Shown here piece after piece: positions 1 to 8,977 of a DNA stretch of 64,000 nt. The DNA lies in NCBI GenBank assembly GCA_964585485.1, contig CAZPDS010000001.1, forward strand, positions 1 to 64,000, in the 5' to 3' direction. The DNA is from CALGYY01 sp964585485 (lineage in GTDB: Bacteria; Bacteroidota; Bacteroidia; Bacteroidales; CAIWKO01). Position numbers and translations under genes: made by a program. Below the pieces are notes generated by a model. It made no database searches and was not told the DNA's origin. It was given only the letters and a program-made list of their open reading frames with translations. Position 1 is the stretch's first letter, and every line of letters starts with the position of its first letter.

Positions 1-16
1 CCCGAACCGCACATAT

Positions 17-54
17 AAGTTTTGTAGAAACATATCTACGCGGTCATCCTGAAC
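17..54 (+). repeat. Left arm of long inverted repeat
   Basis: This 38-nt stretch is the reverse complement of 373-410 with one mismatch, so the two arms enclose most of the tandem array. A shorter third relative lies at about 421-447. The pair could bound a mobile or amplifying repeat unit, but no transposase is nearby. Confidence 0.85.
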
Positions 55-372
55 TCGGTTCCTGATCCGCCAGCTGGCGGACGAAGGGCAGGATCTCCAG
101 CCCGTAGAACGTCGGCTTAGCGCGTCATCCTGAACTTGTTTCAGGATCTCCAGCCCGTAGAACGTCGGCTCAGCGCGTCATCCTGAACTTGTTTCAGGAT
201 CTCCAGCCCGTAGAACGTCGGCTCAGCGCGTCATCCTGAACTCGGTTCCTGAGCCTGTCCAAGGGCAGGATCTCTAGTGTGTAGTGCCCTAAGCGCGGAG
301 CGTCATCCTGCACCCAGCAGCAGTGCAAGTATTTTGAGGGAAGGGTTCTACCAGATTGAGATCCTGAAACAA

Positions 373-410
373 GTTCAGGATGACCGCGTAGATATGTTTC
401 TGCAAAACTT
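373..410 (-). repeat. Right arm of long inverted repeat
   Basis: This arm is the reverse complement of 17-54 (37 of 38 positions agree by eye). It begins inside a TCCTGAA/TTCAGGA hairpin and continues into sequence that is not part of the tandem unit. Confidence 0.85.
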
Positions 411-520
411 GCAAGCGGCGTTCAGGATGACCACGTAGATATGTTTGTGCCCAACGTCCAAGCGTCTTGCAGGATGACGCAACTGACCCGGTTCAATAAA
501 AGACTACCCCCCGACCCCAT

Positions 521-576
521 GCACCAGGCACCATGCACCATGCACCAGGCACTACACACTAGGCACTAGGCACTCT
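521..576. repeat. Tandem heptamer array (GCACYAN)
   Basis: Eight consecutive 7-nt units run without gaps: GCACCAG, GCACCAT, GCACCAT, GCACCAG, GCACTAC, ACACTAG, GCACTAG, GCACTCT. The array ends on the base before the stop codon of the minus-strand beta-helix gene at 577. A second heptamer array, also at a gene's 3' end, lies at 8929-8977. Confidence 0.85.
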
Positions 577-2625
577 TCACTGCTTCACCATCCTCTCCAC
601 CCCTATCTCCCTTCCCCGCTGCAGTAGCTGCACCCGCCAGATGCCGGGGGCCAGCGAGCGGGTGTCGACGGAAAACAGGGCTTGCTCGCAGCGTTGATGG
701 ATGACGATTTGTCCGGCTTCGTTGATGAGCCGAAGTTCTAGCGCCTCCGGGCCGGTCTTGAGGGTCCGCAGGTCGACAAGGAGACGCTCGCCGAAGGGAT
801 TGGGGTATATATTGATGCAGGCGGCCGGCCCTTCGTTATAACCCACGGTGGGTTGCGCGGAGCAGGCGGCGAATTCGGAGGTGTTTCCGGCCCCGTCAGT
901 GGCCGTTGCAGTGAGTACATCCGTACTCGTTGCGTTGCTGACGGTGTCAGCCCAATAGCCACCAACGGTGGCCATGGTGTGGCCGAGCCACAGGCGGCCT
1001 TCGCCGTAGCCCGAAGGATCGGGTGCGGCGAGGTAGATATCGACGCGGGTCGTCGCCGGTGTGGGTACATCAAGGGTTCCGCTCACCACGAGGTCTGTGC
1101 CCAGGAAAAAGACGGTATCAATGATGGGGAAATTCAGCGCCTGATTGGGGCCCGAATCCCCGTCACCGGCGTCGTTGGGGCTCACCCCTTCGGGGAAGAG
1201 GTCGATGCCCAGGCCGCCGTTATTGAAGATGGCATTGCCCACAAAGGTATTGCCGTATTCGGCCGCCGTCATAACGCTGATGCCGTTGCCTCCGTTGTAA
1301 GCGATGATGTTGCCCCGGCCGGCCTGGCCGATGATATTATGGCAGGGGCCTTCGCCGATGCGGATGCCGTCGAGGGCATTGGGAATGGCCGTTATTCCGT
1401 CGAAAGCAGTACCGATGCGGTTGCGGACAATCACATTGCTGTCGCTGCCGCCGATGTGGATATCGATACCATTCTGTATATTCCCGGCGATCACATTGCT
1501 GTCGATGTAATGCCACCACGAAGGACCATCGATCACAATACCGTTGGCGTTGGGCAGTGCAGCGGTTCCGGAAGCATTGGTGCCGATCAGGTTGCCGCGC
1601 ACGGTGTCGCATTGCGTACCGGGGTTGTAGAGGAAGACACCGTAGCCCGAGTTGCCCGAGAGCAGGTTGCCCGCGCCGGGGGCGTCGCCCCCGATAATGT
1701 TGTAGCTGGCGCCATCGTCGAAAAGCACCCCGTAGGTGTTGGGAACGGCAATGGTTCCGGTGATGTCGGTGCCAGCGTAATTCCCGGCGATGACATTCCC
1801 GTTGCAGCCGGTGCCAAACGCCAGAATGCCGTAGGCTACGTTGCCCGAGACATAATTACGGTCGGCGGCGGTGGTTCCGCCAATCAGGTTGTATTTGGCC
1901 GTTCCTTCAATACTGATACCATCGAAGTTACGCACCGCCGCATTACCCGTGCGGTTCAGTCCGATGTAATTGCCTTTAACGGTATTAAAGTTTGAATTGA
2001 TGATCCGCACGCCCACGTGGTTGTTGCCCGAGATGATGTTGCGCTCCGCCGCGCTGCTGCCGCCGATGAGGTGATGAGCCCCGCCGATGATTTCCAGTCC
2101 GTGGGTGTTGCTGAGGGTATCCATGGCATCGTGACTGCAGCCGAGGTAACAGCCCCGCACGATGTTGTTCTGTGCGCTGCTGCCCGATATTTCGATCCCA
2201 ACCGTGAAACGCCCGATGATAAAGCCCTGCACGACAACTCCGCTGACGTTATAGAGATGAAAGGCAAAATCGGAGCCGTAGGCATGATTCCCATCCAGCA
2301 GGATTTCCGGGCCGTTGGGATTAGTGTTACCCTGGTTGATCGTCTGGGTGTGACCGTCGATGGTGAGGTTGCTGCGCATGATCAGCGGAAGCGTACTGAG
2401 GGGCGTAATTTTCCACACGCCCCGTGTCGCATCGTAATTGATATCCGTGGCCGGGATGTTGAAAGCGATGGTATGGGTTCCGGGCGTCACGTTCACATCC
2501 TGGATGGCCTGCCGCAGGGAACCGCTACCATTGTCGTTGGTGTTGCTGACCGTGAAGACGCTTGCACGTCCGCTCAGGGCCGACAGCAGCATGAGCGCGG
2601 TGAGGAACCATCGTTGGCCGATCAT
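577..2625 (-). CDS. Secreted right-handed beta-helix protein with T9SS C-terminal sorting domain
   Basis: The 682-residue product has a signal peptide (MIGQRWFLTALMLLSALSG) and an opening segment VSNTNDNGSGSLRQAI typical of large Bacteroidota surface proteins. Degenerate repeats follow, built on an IGG-x(5-6)-RN-[IYL]-[IVL]-SGN pattern, as expected for a parallel beta-helix. The last 80 or so residues, starting near INIYPNPFGERL and ending RMVKQ, match the type A T9SS sorting domain. The product is therefore probably exported by T9SS and attached to or released from the surface. No catalytic residues stand out, so the substrate or adhesive role is unknown. The start overlaps the stop of the upstream paralogue by ATGA (2622-2625), indicating translational coupling. 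Confidence 0.85.
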   Translation of the reverse strand: MIGQRWFLTALMLLSALSGRASVFTVSNTNDNGSGSLRQAIQDVNVTPGTHTIAFNIPATDINYDATRGVWKITPLSTLPLIMRSNLTIDGHTQTINQGNTNPNGPEILLDGNHAYGSDFAFHLYNVSGVVVQGFIIGRFTVGIEISGSSAQNNIVRGCYLGCSHDAMDTLSNTHGLEIIGGAHHLIGGSSAAERNIISGNNHVGVRIINSNFNTVKGNYIGLNRTGNAAVRNFDGISIEGTAKYNLIGGTTAADRNYVSGNVAYGILAFGTGCNGNVIAGNYAGTDITGTIAVPNTYGVLFDDGASYNIIGGDAPGAGNLLSGNSGYGVFLYNPGTQCDTVRGNLIGTNASGTAALPNANGIVIDGPSWWHYIDSNVIAGNIQNGIDIHIGGSDSNVIVRNRIGTAFDGITAIPNALDGIRIGEGPCHNIIGQAGRGNIIAYNGGNGISVMTAAEYGNTFVGNAIFNNGGLGIDLFPEGVSPNDAGDGDSGPNQALNFPIIDTVFFLGTDLVVSGTLDVPTPATTRVDIYLAAPDPSGYGEGRLWLGHTMATVGGYWADTVSNATSTDVLTATATDGAGNTSEFAACSAQPTVGYNEGPAACINIYPNPFGERLLVDLRTLKTGPEALELRLINEAGQIVIHQRCEQALFSVDTRSLAPGIWRVQLLQRGREIGVERMVKQ

Positions 2626-5600
2626 GGCTTCTGAATCATAAGTCGCTGCTGAAGATTCAGCCCTTCATCGCCGGTCAGTTGCAGCAAATAGAGGCCGCTG
2701 GCCTGTTGCCTCACGACCGCATCCAAACGCAGTGTATGCTCACCCGCACTCAGATCAAACGCTTGCGGCGCCGCTACCAGCGCGCCGTTCACATTATACA
2801 GTCGCAGGGTCACCGCCTGCGCCTCTTCCAGGCGAACCTGCACGAAAAGCTCGTCGCTGGCCGGATTGGGCCAGAGGAGTAGTCCGCTTCCGGCCGCTGA
2901 TTCTTCCGCTATGCCGACCGTAAGACTCATGTTGGCGGCGAATTCCGAGGTGTTGCCGTTGGCATCGATGGCCGTGGCAGTCACCACATCGCCGGCCGCC
3001 AGGGCTGATGTTTCAAAACTCCAGAGCCCGGCCGGATCGGTAATTACCACCGAGCCCAGGTAGGTCTCCCCGCCACCGTGGCCAAACATGTTGACGCCGC
3101 CGGCTTTGAAGAGTTCGAGGGTCACGCCGACGGGGCTGGCATGATCCAAACCGCCGGTAATCGTCGTGTTCCCGCTAAACCAATCGAGAAATACCGAGGA
3201 AATAAGCGGATAATTCATCAGGCCGTTGGCGCCCTGATCCGCATCCCCTGCATCGTTGGCATTGACGCCGTAAGGATACAGATCAATGTCCATAAGGTTA
3301 TTGGCGAAGATACGGTTCTGCGAAATTTTGTTGTAATACGATCCGGTGTCCATGATAACTACGCCAACGGTATCGTTGTAGGCGATGACATTGCCGAGGC
3401 CGCTGCCGCCGATGCTGTTGCCGCGGCAACTTTTGGAGAGCACTACACCGGCGCCGTGATTGGCGAGGGCGCCGGATTCATCGGCCCGGATGCCGATTTT
3501 GTTGCGGTAGATCATATTACTGTTGCAGCCTTCGTAGAGGATCATTCCGATATGGCGGTTTCCGCTGATGACGTTGTTATCGACGGTGTTTTGGGTGGCG
3601 CGTGTGGCGAAGCCGATACCAATTTTGTTGGGAAGGGCACTGGTTCCGCTGACATCGGTACCGATATAATTTCCGAGGATGTTGTTGTACATGGTTCCGG
3701 TATCCGCCACGAGGATACCATCGAAGCGGTTGCCGGAAAAGAGGTTGCGGTCGGCCGCATTGCTGCCGCCAATCACGTTGTACTTCGTACCTCCGCCCAG
3801 CAGGAGACCGCACTGGTTGGGAATGGTGTCGGTGCCGGCGGCGTTGGTGCCGATGCGGTTACCGCGCAGTTCGTTGTAATTGGAGCCGGTGGTAACGATG
3901 AACATGCCATAGGCGCGGTTGCCGGAGATCACGTTGTTGATAAAGGGATTGTGGTTGGAACCGCCGTCGACACAGATGCCGGTGGCGTTGGGCATGGCGA
4001 CGGTGCCGGAGGCGTCCACACCGATGTAATTGCCGATAGTAGCGTTGTACGAAGAATTTCCATAGATATCGTGGCCGTAGACGCGGTTGCCCGAGATCAC
4101 ATTACCTTCGCCGGGGTTGTAGCCCCCGGCCGTATTATAGCGGGCGTTGGCGTTAAAGTAGAGCCCGTTGGCCTGCACCAGCGTATCGTTGCTCAGTCGA
4201 AGAGCGCCGCTTCCGGTGGCATCGGGGCCAATGTAATTGCCCAGAATGCTGTTGCTGTCGGACGTTTCGATGCAGAGTCCCATCTCAAGATTGCCGGAAA
4301 TCACATTGCGTTCTCCCGCGGTACTGCCGCCGATGATGTTGCTGTTGGCATTGCTCTTAAGATAGATGCCGGCGTAGTTGCTGAGGATCTGCGTACCGGA
4401 GATATCAACACCAATGTAATTGCCTTTGATAATGTTACCACGGGTTCCGCTGTAGGCCATAGCAATGCCGGCCAGGCGGTTGCCCGAGATGATGTTGCGT
4501 TCGCCGACGGCGGCTCCTCCGATAATGTTAGCGGGGGATCCGCTGATCAGAATTCCGTTAGCGTTGGGAATGGAATCCATGCCCAGGACGTTGGTGCCGA
4601 TGTAGTTCCCTTTGATGCTGGTGTTTCTGGAACCCGCGCCCAGCATGGCAATGCCGGCTTCCCGGTTGCCCGAGATCAGGTTGCGTGCTGCGGCACTTGC
4701 ACCGCCCAGGATGTTGGACGGCGATTCGTTGATGGCAATGCCGTAGTAATTGCTGATGGTGTCGATGCGGGTGAGTCCGTGCATATTGGTGCCGATGTAA
4801 TTACCAAGCACGACATTATTGTTCGACATCGGGTTGTTGATGGCCACGCCGGCGTAGCTATTCCCGGAGATCACGTTGCGGTCGGCCGGTGTCGGGCCGC
4901 CGATTGTATTCGTGGTCGCCGAATCGAGGGCCACGCCATAGTAATTGGGGATCTTGAAGAGGCCCGTGCGGTCGGTGCCGATCTTGTTGCCTTTGACCGC
5001 GTTGTTGTGGGCATTGCGCAGACCCACGCCGGCCAGGTTGTTGCCCGAGATCAGGTTGTTGATGATGGTGTTGTTGGTGACGCCCCCGTAGCACAACACG
5101 CCGATCTCATTGGGCACCGCCAGGGTACCGTCGTAATTCACCCCAAGGTAGCAGTCGGACACCGTACAGGCACCACCCGGGTAAGCACCGTATTTTACGA
5201 TTACAATACCCGCCTGAAAGCCTTGAATGATGAGTCCTTTCGCAACACCTCCCGTAAGCGGAAACGCCAGTCCGACCAGCAAGGGGGTCGCGCTGCGCAG
5301 GCAGATCTCAGGTCCGTTGGGATTGGTGTTGGGCTGCGTAGTGCCATCGATGGTCACCGACATACTGAGCACGTAGGGAAGCATCGAAGCCACGCTAATG
5401 GTGTACACCCCGGTGAGCGGGTTGTAGCCGGGATCCGAGGTGGGGATGGCGAAGACGATGTTGTCGGCATCCATGGGGTTGGCGTTGGCCGTGGTGATGG
5501 CCTGGCGCAGGGAACCGGCGCCGGCGTCGAGGGTGTTGGTAACCGTGATGGTGGCGCCCTGCGAGCTCATCCCGCCAAGGCAAAACAACAACACCAGCAA

Positions 5601-5627
5601 GCATTTCAGTCCGTAAATGTTTTTCAT
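2622..5627 (-). CDS. Large secreted beta-helix repeat protein with T9SS sorting domain
   Basis: This is a 1001-residue paralogue of the following gene. I chose the ATG at 5627 (MKNIYGLKC) because it opens a clean signal peptide; an in-frame ATG 60 nt upstream would put charged residues before it. After TNTLDAGAGSLRQAI the protein carries about ten copies of a unit near 63 residues long, each with NxISGN, GNYIGT(D/N) and IGG-x-RN elements, consistent with a long right-handed beta-helix. The C terminus (LLLWPNPASDEL to RLMIQKP) is a T9SS sorting domain. The repeats give unusually few stops on the opposite strand. Probable role: surface adhesin or polysaccharide-binding or -degrading protein; no enzyme motif supports a more exact call. 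Confidence 0.85.
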   Translation of the reverse strand: MKNIYGLKCLLVLLFCLGGMSSQGATITVTNTLDAGAGSLRQAITTANANPMDADNIVFAIPTSDPGYNPLTGVYTISVASMLPYVLSMSVTIDGTTQPNTNPNGPEICLRSATPLLVGLAFPLTGGVAKGLIIQGFQAGIVIVKYGAYPGGACTVSDCYLGVNYDGTLAVPNEIGVLCYGGVTNNTIINNLISGNNLAGVGLRNAHNNAVKGNKIGTDRTGLFKIPNYYGVALDSATTNTIGGPTPADRNVISGNSYAGVAINNPMSNNNVVLGNYIGTNMHGLTRIDTISNYYGIAINESPSNILGGASAAARNLISGNREAGIAMLGAGSRNTSIKGNYIGTNVLGMDSIPNANGILISGSPANIIGGAAVGERNIISGNRLAGIAMAYSGTRGNIIKGNYIGVDISGTQILSNYAGIYLKSNANSNIIGGSTAGERNVISGNLEMGLCIETSDSNSILGNYIGPDATGSGALRLSNDTLVQANGLYFNANARYNTAGGYNPGEGNVISGNRVYGHDIYGNSSYNATIGNYIGVDASGTVAMPNATGICVDGGSNHNPFINNVISGNRAYGMFIVTTGSNYNELRGNRIGTNAAGTDTIPNQCGLLLGGGTKYNVIGGSNAADRNLFSGNRFDGILVADTGTMYNNILGNYIGTDVSGTSALPNKIGIGFATRATQNTVDNNVISGNRHIGMILYEGCNSNMIYRNKIGIRADESGALANHGAGVVLSKSCRGNSIGGSGLGNVIAYNDTVGVVIMDTGSYYNKISQNRIFANNLMDIDLYPYGVNANDAGDADQGANGLMNYPLISSVFLDWFSGNTTITGGLDHASPVGVTLELFKAGGVNMFGHGGGETYLGSVVITDPAGLWSFETSALAAGDVVTATAIDANGNTSEFAANMSLTVGIAEESAAGSGLLLWPNPASDELFVQVRLEEAQAVTLRLYNVNGALVAAPQAFDLSAGEHTLRLDAVVRQQASGLYLLQLTGDEGLNLQQRLMIQKP

Positions 5628-5690
5628 AAGAACAATTTTTGGAGAAAACTTCAGAAACACAGATTCAATAATACGCAGCCCCGGCAATGG

Positions 5691-7013
5691 TTACTTTTCT
5701 TCATCCACGTTCACCGGTCCTTCCATCCTCAGCTTGACCACGGTAACTTCGGGATCCAGCAAGTTCTCGGGGATTGTGATGTAATTCACGCCGGAGTAGC
5801 TGCTCCAGGAGGGTTTCATGGTCAGTTCAAAAGGAATGCTTTGTCCGGTTCCCAGCACTTCGGCGGAGACGATCTTTGTCTTGACGCCCTTCAGTACGAT
5901 GGGACCGGTAGGCTTATACTGCAGAAACAGGAAGAGCGTGGTGCTGTCTTTCGACAGGCAGGAAGGGCCGTGGAAGCAGGCCATCGGAATGCCCGGCAGC
6001 GTGCCGTACACGGCCTCAGCGTGTTTGTGGGTCCAGCGGCCAACGCCCTTCAGAATATTGATTTGCTCTTGCGGAATACTGCCATCTTCGCGGGGGCCGA
6101 TATCGAGCAGGAGGTTTCCGCCCAGCGCGATGCAGTCGACAAGGATGCCCAGCACCTGGTTCACGCTTTTGTAGAGTGTATCCAGCGGCTGATAACCCCA
6201 GGAGGTATTGGTGGTGAGGCAGAGTTCCCAGATGGGGTCCTTAGGTCGGTAGACCGGAGGTCCATTTTCCGGTGTTCCGTAATCGCCATAGCCGGCGAGG
6301 CGGGAGTTGATGACTACATTGGGATTGTCGCGCAGCAGCAGGGCGCGGATTTCCGGGGCTTTCCACTCTTCGGCCTTGTGTTCCCAGTCGCCATCGAACC
6401 ACACGAGGTCGGGGCGGTAGGTCTGGCTGACTTCATTAAGCTGGCAGAAATTGTAGTCGGTAAAGCGGGCAAAACGTTCCGGATCATCCTTGTAGCGCGG
6501 CTTATCGCGAAGAAATTGGTCATAATCGGGATAGGTCCAGTCAATAAGGGAATAATAAAGCCCGGCTTTGATTCCTTTATCGCGCATAGCTTGCATATAG
6601 GGTCCGATCAGGTCACGCTTTGCCGGCGCATCTTTCACCATGGTGATGGCGCCTTTGCACCTGGAAGGCCAGAGGGCCACGCCGTCGTGGTGCTTGGAAG
6701 TCAGCACGGCATAGCGGGCGCCGGCTTCGTTGAACAGGGCGGCCCAGGCCTGCGGATCATATTTCGACGCGGTAAATCCCTTGATTTGCTTCATGTAGTC
6801 CTCATGGGAAATGCGGCCGTTGTGGAACGACCAGGATTCATCAATTCCATTGACGGCATAAATGCCCCAGTGAACAAAGATCCCCAGGCGGGCATCGCGG
6901 AACCAGTCGAGCCGGCTGTCGGGCGTTGTCGCCTGTTGGGCGTTCAGCGGGAGGGTCACCACCAGCAGGAGCGCCAGCAGTGTGCTTTTCAAGATAGATA
7001 CGGATTTAATCAT
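5691..7013 (-). CDS. Alpha-L-fucosidase, glycoside hydrolase family 29
   Basis: The 440-residue product begins with a signal peptide (MIKSVSILKSTLLALLLVV, ending NAQQ). The family's active-site pattern is visible: FVHWG near residue 47, KHHDG at 107-111, and the nucleophile motif VWFDGDW with Asp207. The enzyme should hydrolyse terminal alpha-L-fucose in the periplasm or outside the cell. The later in-frame ATG at 7013 is preferred to the one at 7070, which precedes the hydrophobic segment by 19 extra residues and would overlap asnB. It lies 63 nt upstream of the beta-helix gene on the same strand, which suggests a shared glycan-related role; this is inference. The general acid was not assigned. 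Confidence 0.9.
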   Translation of the reverse strand: MIKSVSILKSTLLALLLVVTLPLNAQQATTPDSRLDWFRDARLGIFVHWGIYAVNGIDESWSFHNGRISHEDYMKQIKGFTASKYDPQAWAALFNEAGARYAVLTSKHHDGVALWPSRCKGAITMVKDAPAKRDLIGPYMQAMRDKGIKAGLYYSLIDWTYPDYDQFLRDKPRYKDDPERFARFTDYNFCQLNEVSQTYRPDLVWFDGDWEHKAEEWKAPEIRALLLRDNPNVVINSRLAGYGDYGTPENGPPVYRPKDPIWELCLTTNTSWGYQPLDTLYKSVNQVLGILVDCIALGGNLLLDIGPREDGSIPQEQINILKGVGRWTHKHAEAVYGTLPGIPMACFHGPSCLSKDSTTLFLFLQYKPTGPIVLKGVKTKIVSAEVLGTGQSIPFELTMKPSWSSYSGVNYITIPENLLDPEVTVVKLRMEGPVNVDEEK

Positions 7014-7056
7014 GTTCTTTGAATTTATCAGAAAACCGCAAATATAGGGAATATCC

Positions 7057-8892
7057 TTAGATACCCGCATGCGTGACGACCGTCATGGCCCACACACGAT
7101 TATAAAGATGATCGGCACCACCGCGGTAAAAGCGTTGAACGAGGCTTTGGGCGAGGCCGGCATCCAGCAAGTCCAAACGTTGCAGGCGATCGGCGCTCAG
7201 GGTATCCAGGATGTACGGCTTCAGCGGACCCTTCATCCAGGCCGCCAGCGGCACGGAAAAGCCCCATTTGGGGCGGTCAAAGAGTTCGGCGGGCAGGTAG
7301 GAATACAGGACTTTTTTCAGCAGCACTTTCGTGATGCCGTTGCGGTATTTCAGGGTCGGATCCAGGTTCCGGGCGAATTCCACGATACGGTAGTCGAGCA
7401 GCGGAACGCGGGCTTCGAGGGCCACGTGCATGCTGGCGCGGTCGACCTTCACCAGCAGATCGTCGGGCAGGTAGTGCGTGAGGTCGTGCAGGGCCTGTTC
7501 CTCCGGTGAGGAAGGTTGTCCGCCGCGGATCAGGCTATGATTCTCCCGCAGCCGACCCCGGGTAAGGCGTTCCACTTCCGCCATGGAAAAGAGGTATTGC
7601 TCCTGCGAGAAGATGTGCGTTTGCAGATTCGTGCTGGCGGAATACTTTAGCATCTCGCCGATCCGCTGCTGGCGGTCGTTGCCGTGTTTCAACAGCGCGG
7701 AAGCGCCATTGTGTCCCAGTTTCCACAGGGGATGTCGGAGACGTTCCGCCCAGCGGTAGGCACCGTAGCCCATGAACAGTTCGTCGCCCCCATCGCCCGA
7801 AAGGGCCATGGTGACCTGTTGCCTGGCCAGTTTCGACACCAGCAGGGTGGGCACCGCGCTGGTATCGGTAAAGGGCTCATCGTAGATCCCGGCCAGTTGC
7901 GGTATCAGATCGAGGGCATCTTGTTCGCTTACGCGGAACTCGTGGTGGTGCGTGCCGAGGCGTTCCGCCACCGCGCGGGCATAACTGCTTTCGTCGTGAC
8001 GCGCCGAGTCGAAACCAATAGAGAACGTATTGAGGGGGGCGTTGTGTACGCTTTGCGCGATGGCGGTCACCAGGCTGGAATCGATACCTCCGCTCAGGAA
8101 GGTGCCAAAGGGCACGTCGCTGACCAGGCGCAGGCGAACCGATGAAACCAGCAGGTTTTTCAGGCGTTCCAGGGCTTCGTTCTCATCGCGAAGGAGGATG
8201 TCGGTGCGGATGCCTTCTGCCGACCAATACGGCGTGGCCATCAGCGAAACACCGTCCCAAACGGCCGTATGTCCCGGCGGAAATTTTTGGATCTCCCTCC
8301 AGGCCGTGTGCGGCTGAGGGATGTACCCAAGATGAAGGCTGATGCAGCGGGCTTCTGTATGCGGCGTAAGCTGCGCGGCGATTTCCGGTACCGCCCGCAG
8401 CGCCTTAAGTTCCGACGCAAAGGCTAATTGGTTTCCCTTGCGGAAAACGAAGAGGGGTTTGATCCCGATACGGTCGCGCATCAGGGTAAGTTCGCGCCGC
8501 TGCCTGTCGTACACGGCCATGGCGAACATACCGTTGAAGTGCAGTACGCAATCGAGCCCCCAGTGAACAAAAGCTTGCAATACCACTTCCGAATCGGAGT
8601 GGGTATGGAACACGAAACCGCCTTCTTTCTCAAGCTGGGCGCGTATTTCCATAAAGTTATAGACCTCCCCGTTAAACACCATAACATAGCGCCCGCAGGC
8701 GGAATGCATGGGTTGATCGGCAGCCCGGCTGAGGTCGATGATGCTAAGGCGCCGGTGCACGAGGCCGACAGGGCCTTCGGTGAAGAAGCCTTCCGCGTCG
8801 GGACCGCGGTGCGCGAGCGCCCGGCCCATCTGCTGCAGGTTTTCCTGAAGATGAGTTGCGTTCAGATTATAACATCCGGCTATGCCGCACAT
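7057..8892 (-). CDS. asnB: Asparagine synthetase (glutamine-hydrolysing)
   Basis: The 611-residue product has the class II glutamine amidotransferase start MCGIAGC, with Cys2 as nucleophile, RGPDAEG near 29-35 and FNGEVYN near 73. The ATP pyrophosphatase loop FLSGGIDSS at 265-273 and the later SGDGGDELFMGY motif complete the synthetase domain. It should transfer glutamine nitrogen to aspartate, or, as in some surface-polysaccharide clusters, amidate a sugar acid. The neighbouring fucosidase and membrane proteins do not decide between these. It is followed on the same strand by GH29 after a 43-nt gap. A TAnnTTTG box was not seen directly upstream. Confidence 0.93.
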   Translation of the reverse strand: MCGIAGCYNLNATHLQENLQQMGRALAHRGPDAEGFFTEGPVGLVHRRLSIIDLSRAADQPMHSACGRYVMVFNGEVYNFMEIRAQLEKEGGFVFHTHSDSEVVLQAFVHWGLDCVLHFNGMFAMAVYDRQRRELTLMRDRIGIKPLFVFRKGNQLAFASELKALRAVPEIAAQLTPHTEARCISLHLGYIPQPHTAWREIQKFPPGHTAVWDGVSLMATPYWSAEGIRTDILLRDENEALERLKNLLVSSVRLRLVSDVPFGTFLSGGIDSSLVTAIAQSVHNAPLNTFSIGFDSARHDESSYARAVAERLGTHHHEFRVSEQDALDLIPQLAGIYDEPFTDTSAVPTLLVSKLARQQVTMALSGDGGDELFMGYGAYRWAERLRHPLWKLGHNGASALLKHGNDRQQRIGEMLKYSASTNLQTHIFSQEQYLFSMAEVERLTRGRLRENHSLIRGGQPSSPEEQALHDLTHYLPDDLLVKVDRASMHVALEARVPLLDYRIVEFARNLDPTLKYRNGITKVLLKKVLYSYLPAELFDRPKWGFSVPLAAWMKGPLKPYILDTLSADRLQRLDLLDAGLAQSLVQRFYRGGADHLYNRVWAMTVVTHAGI

Positions 8893-8928
8893 AGGGTGAA
8901 TTTGGAGCGATGAAGATACGACTTTTCA

Positions 8929-8977
8929 GTCGATAGTCGTTAGTCGTTAGTCGTTAGTCGGTCGACTACCGACTACC
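8929..8977. repeat. Tandem heptamer array (GTCGTTA) with inverted heptamers
   Basis: The sequence contains GTCGATA, three GTCGTTA and a partial GTCG (8929-8960), followed by GTC and then two GACTACC units, which are of opposite polarity. The stop codon of the permease gene (8966-8968 on the minus strand) lies inside the array, so the protein's last residues are repeat-encoded. Confidence 0.85.

Larger units (their letters stand above)
1..576. repeat. Intergenic cluster of palindromic repeats, no gene
   Basis: I see no coding sequence here. A unit beginning GCGCGTCATCCTGAAC recurs head to tail from about 40, 120, 173 and 226; the copies at 120 and 173 are identical over 53 nt. Each unit contains a hairpin (TCCTGAA/TTCAGGA, for example 128-134 with 140-146). 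Copies 1 and 4 carry a different, longer tip, and copy 1 contains a perfect 16-nt palindrome at 66-81. Inverted copies follow near 361-390 and 421-445. The class resembles dispersed palindromic repeats between genes of Bacteroidota; that comparison is from general knowledge, not a search. Confidence 0.85.

Noticed and set aside
120..278. Regular 53-nt repeats that could suggest a CRISPR array.
   Set aside because: Identical units run directly into each other with no unique spacers, there are only about four, and no cas gene is present.
853..1995. A 380-codon open frame on the plus strand opposite the first beta-helix gene.
   Set aside because: Same artefact of codon use in Asn/Gly-rich repeats; no recognisable motif and no promoter.
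3078..7022. A 1314-codon open frame on the plus strand, opposite the large beta-helix gene and GH29.
   Set aside because: Its translation is Gly/Val/Asp-rich low complexity that mirrors the repeats of the real gene. The minus-strand frames have signal peptides, sorting domains and catalytic motifs.
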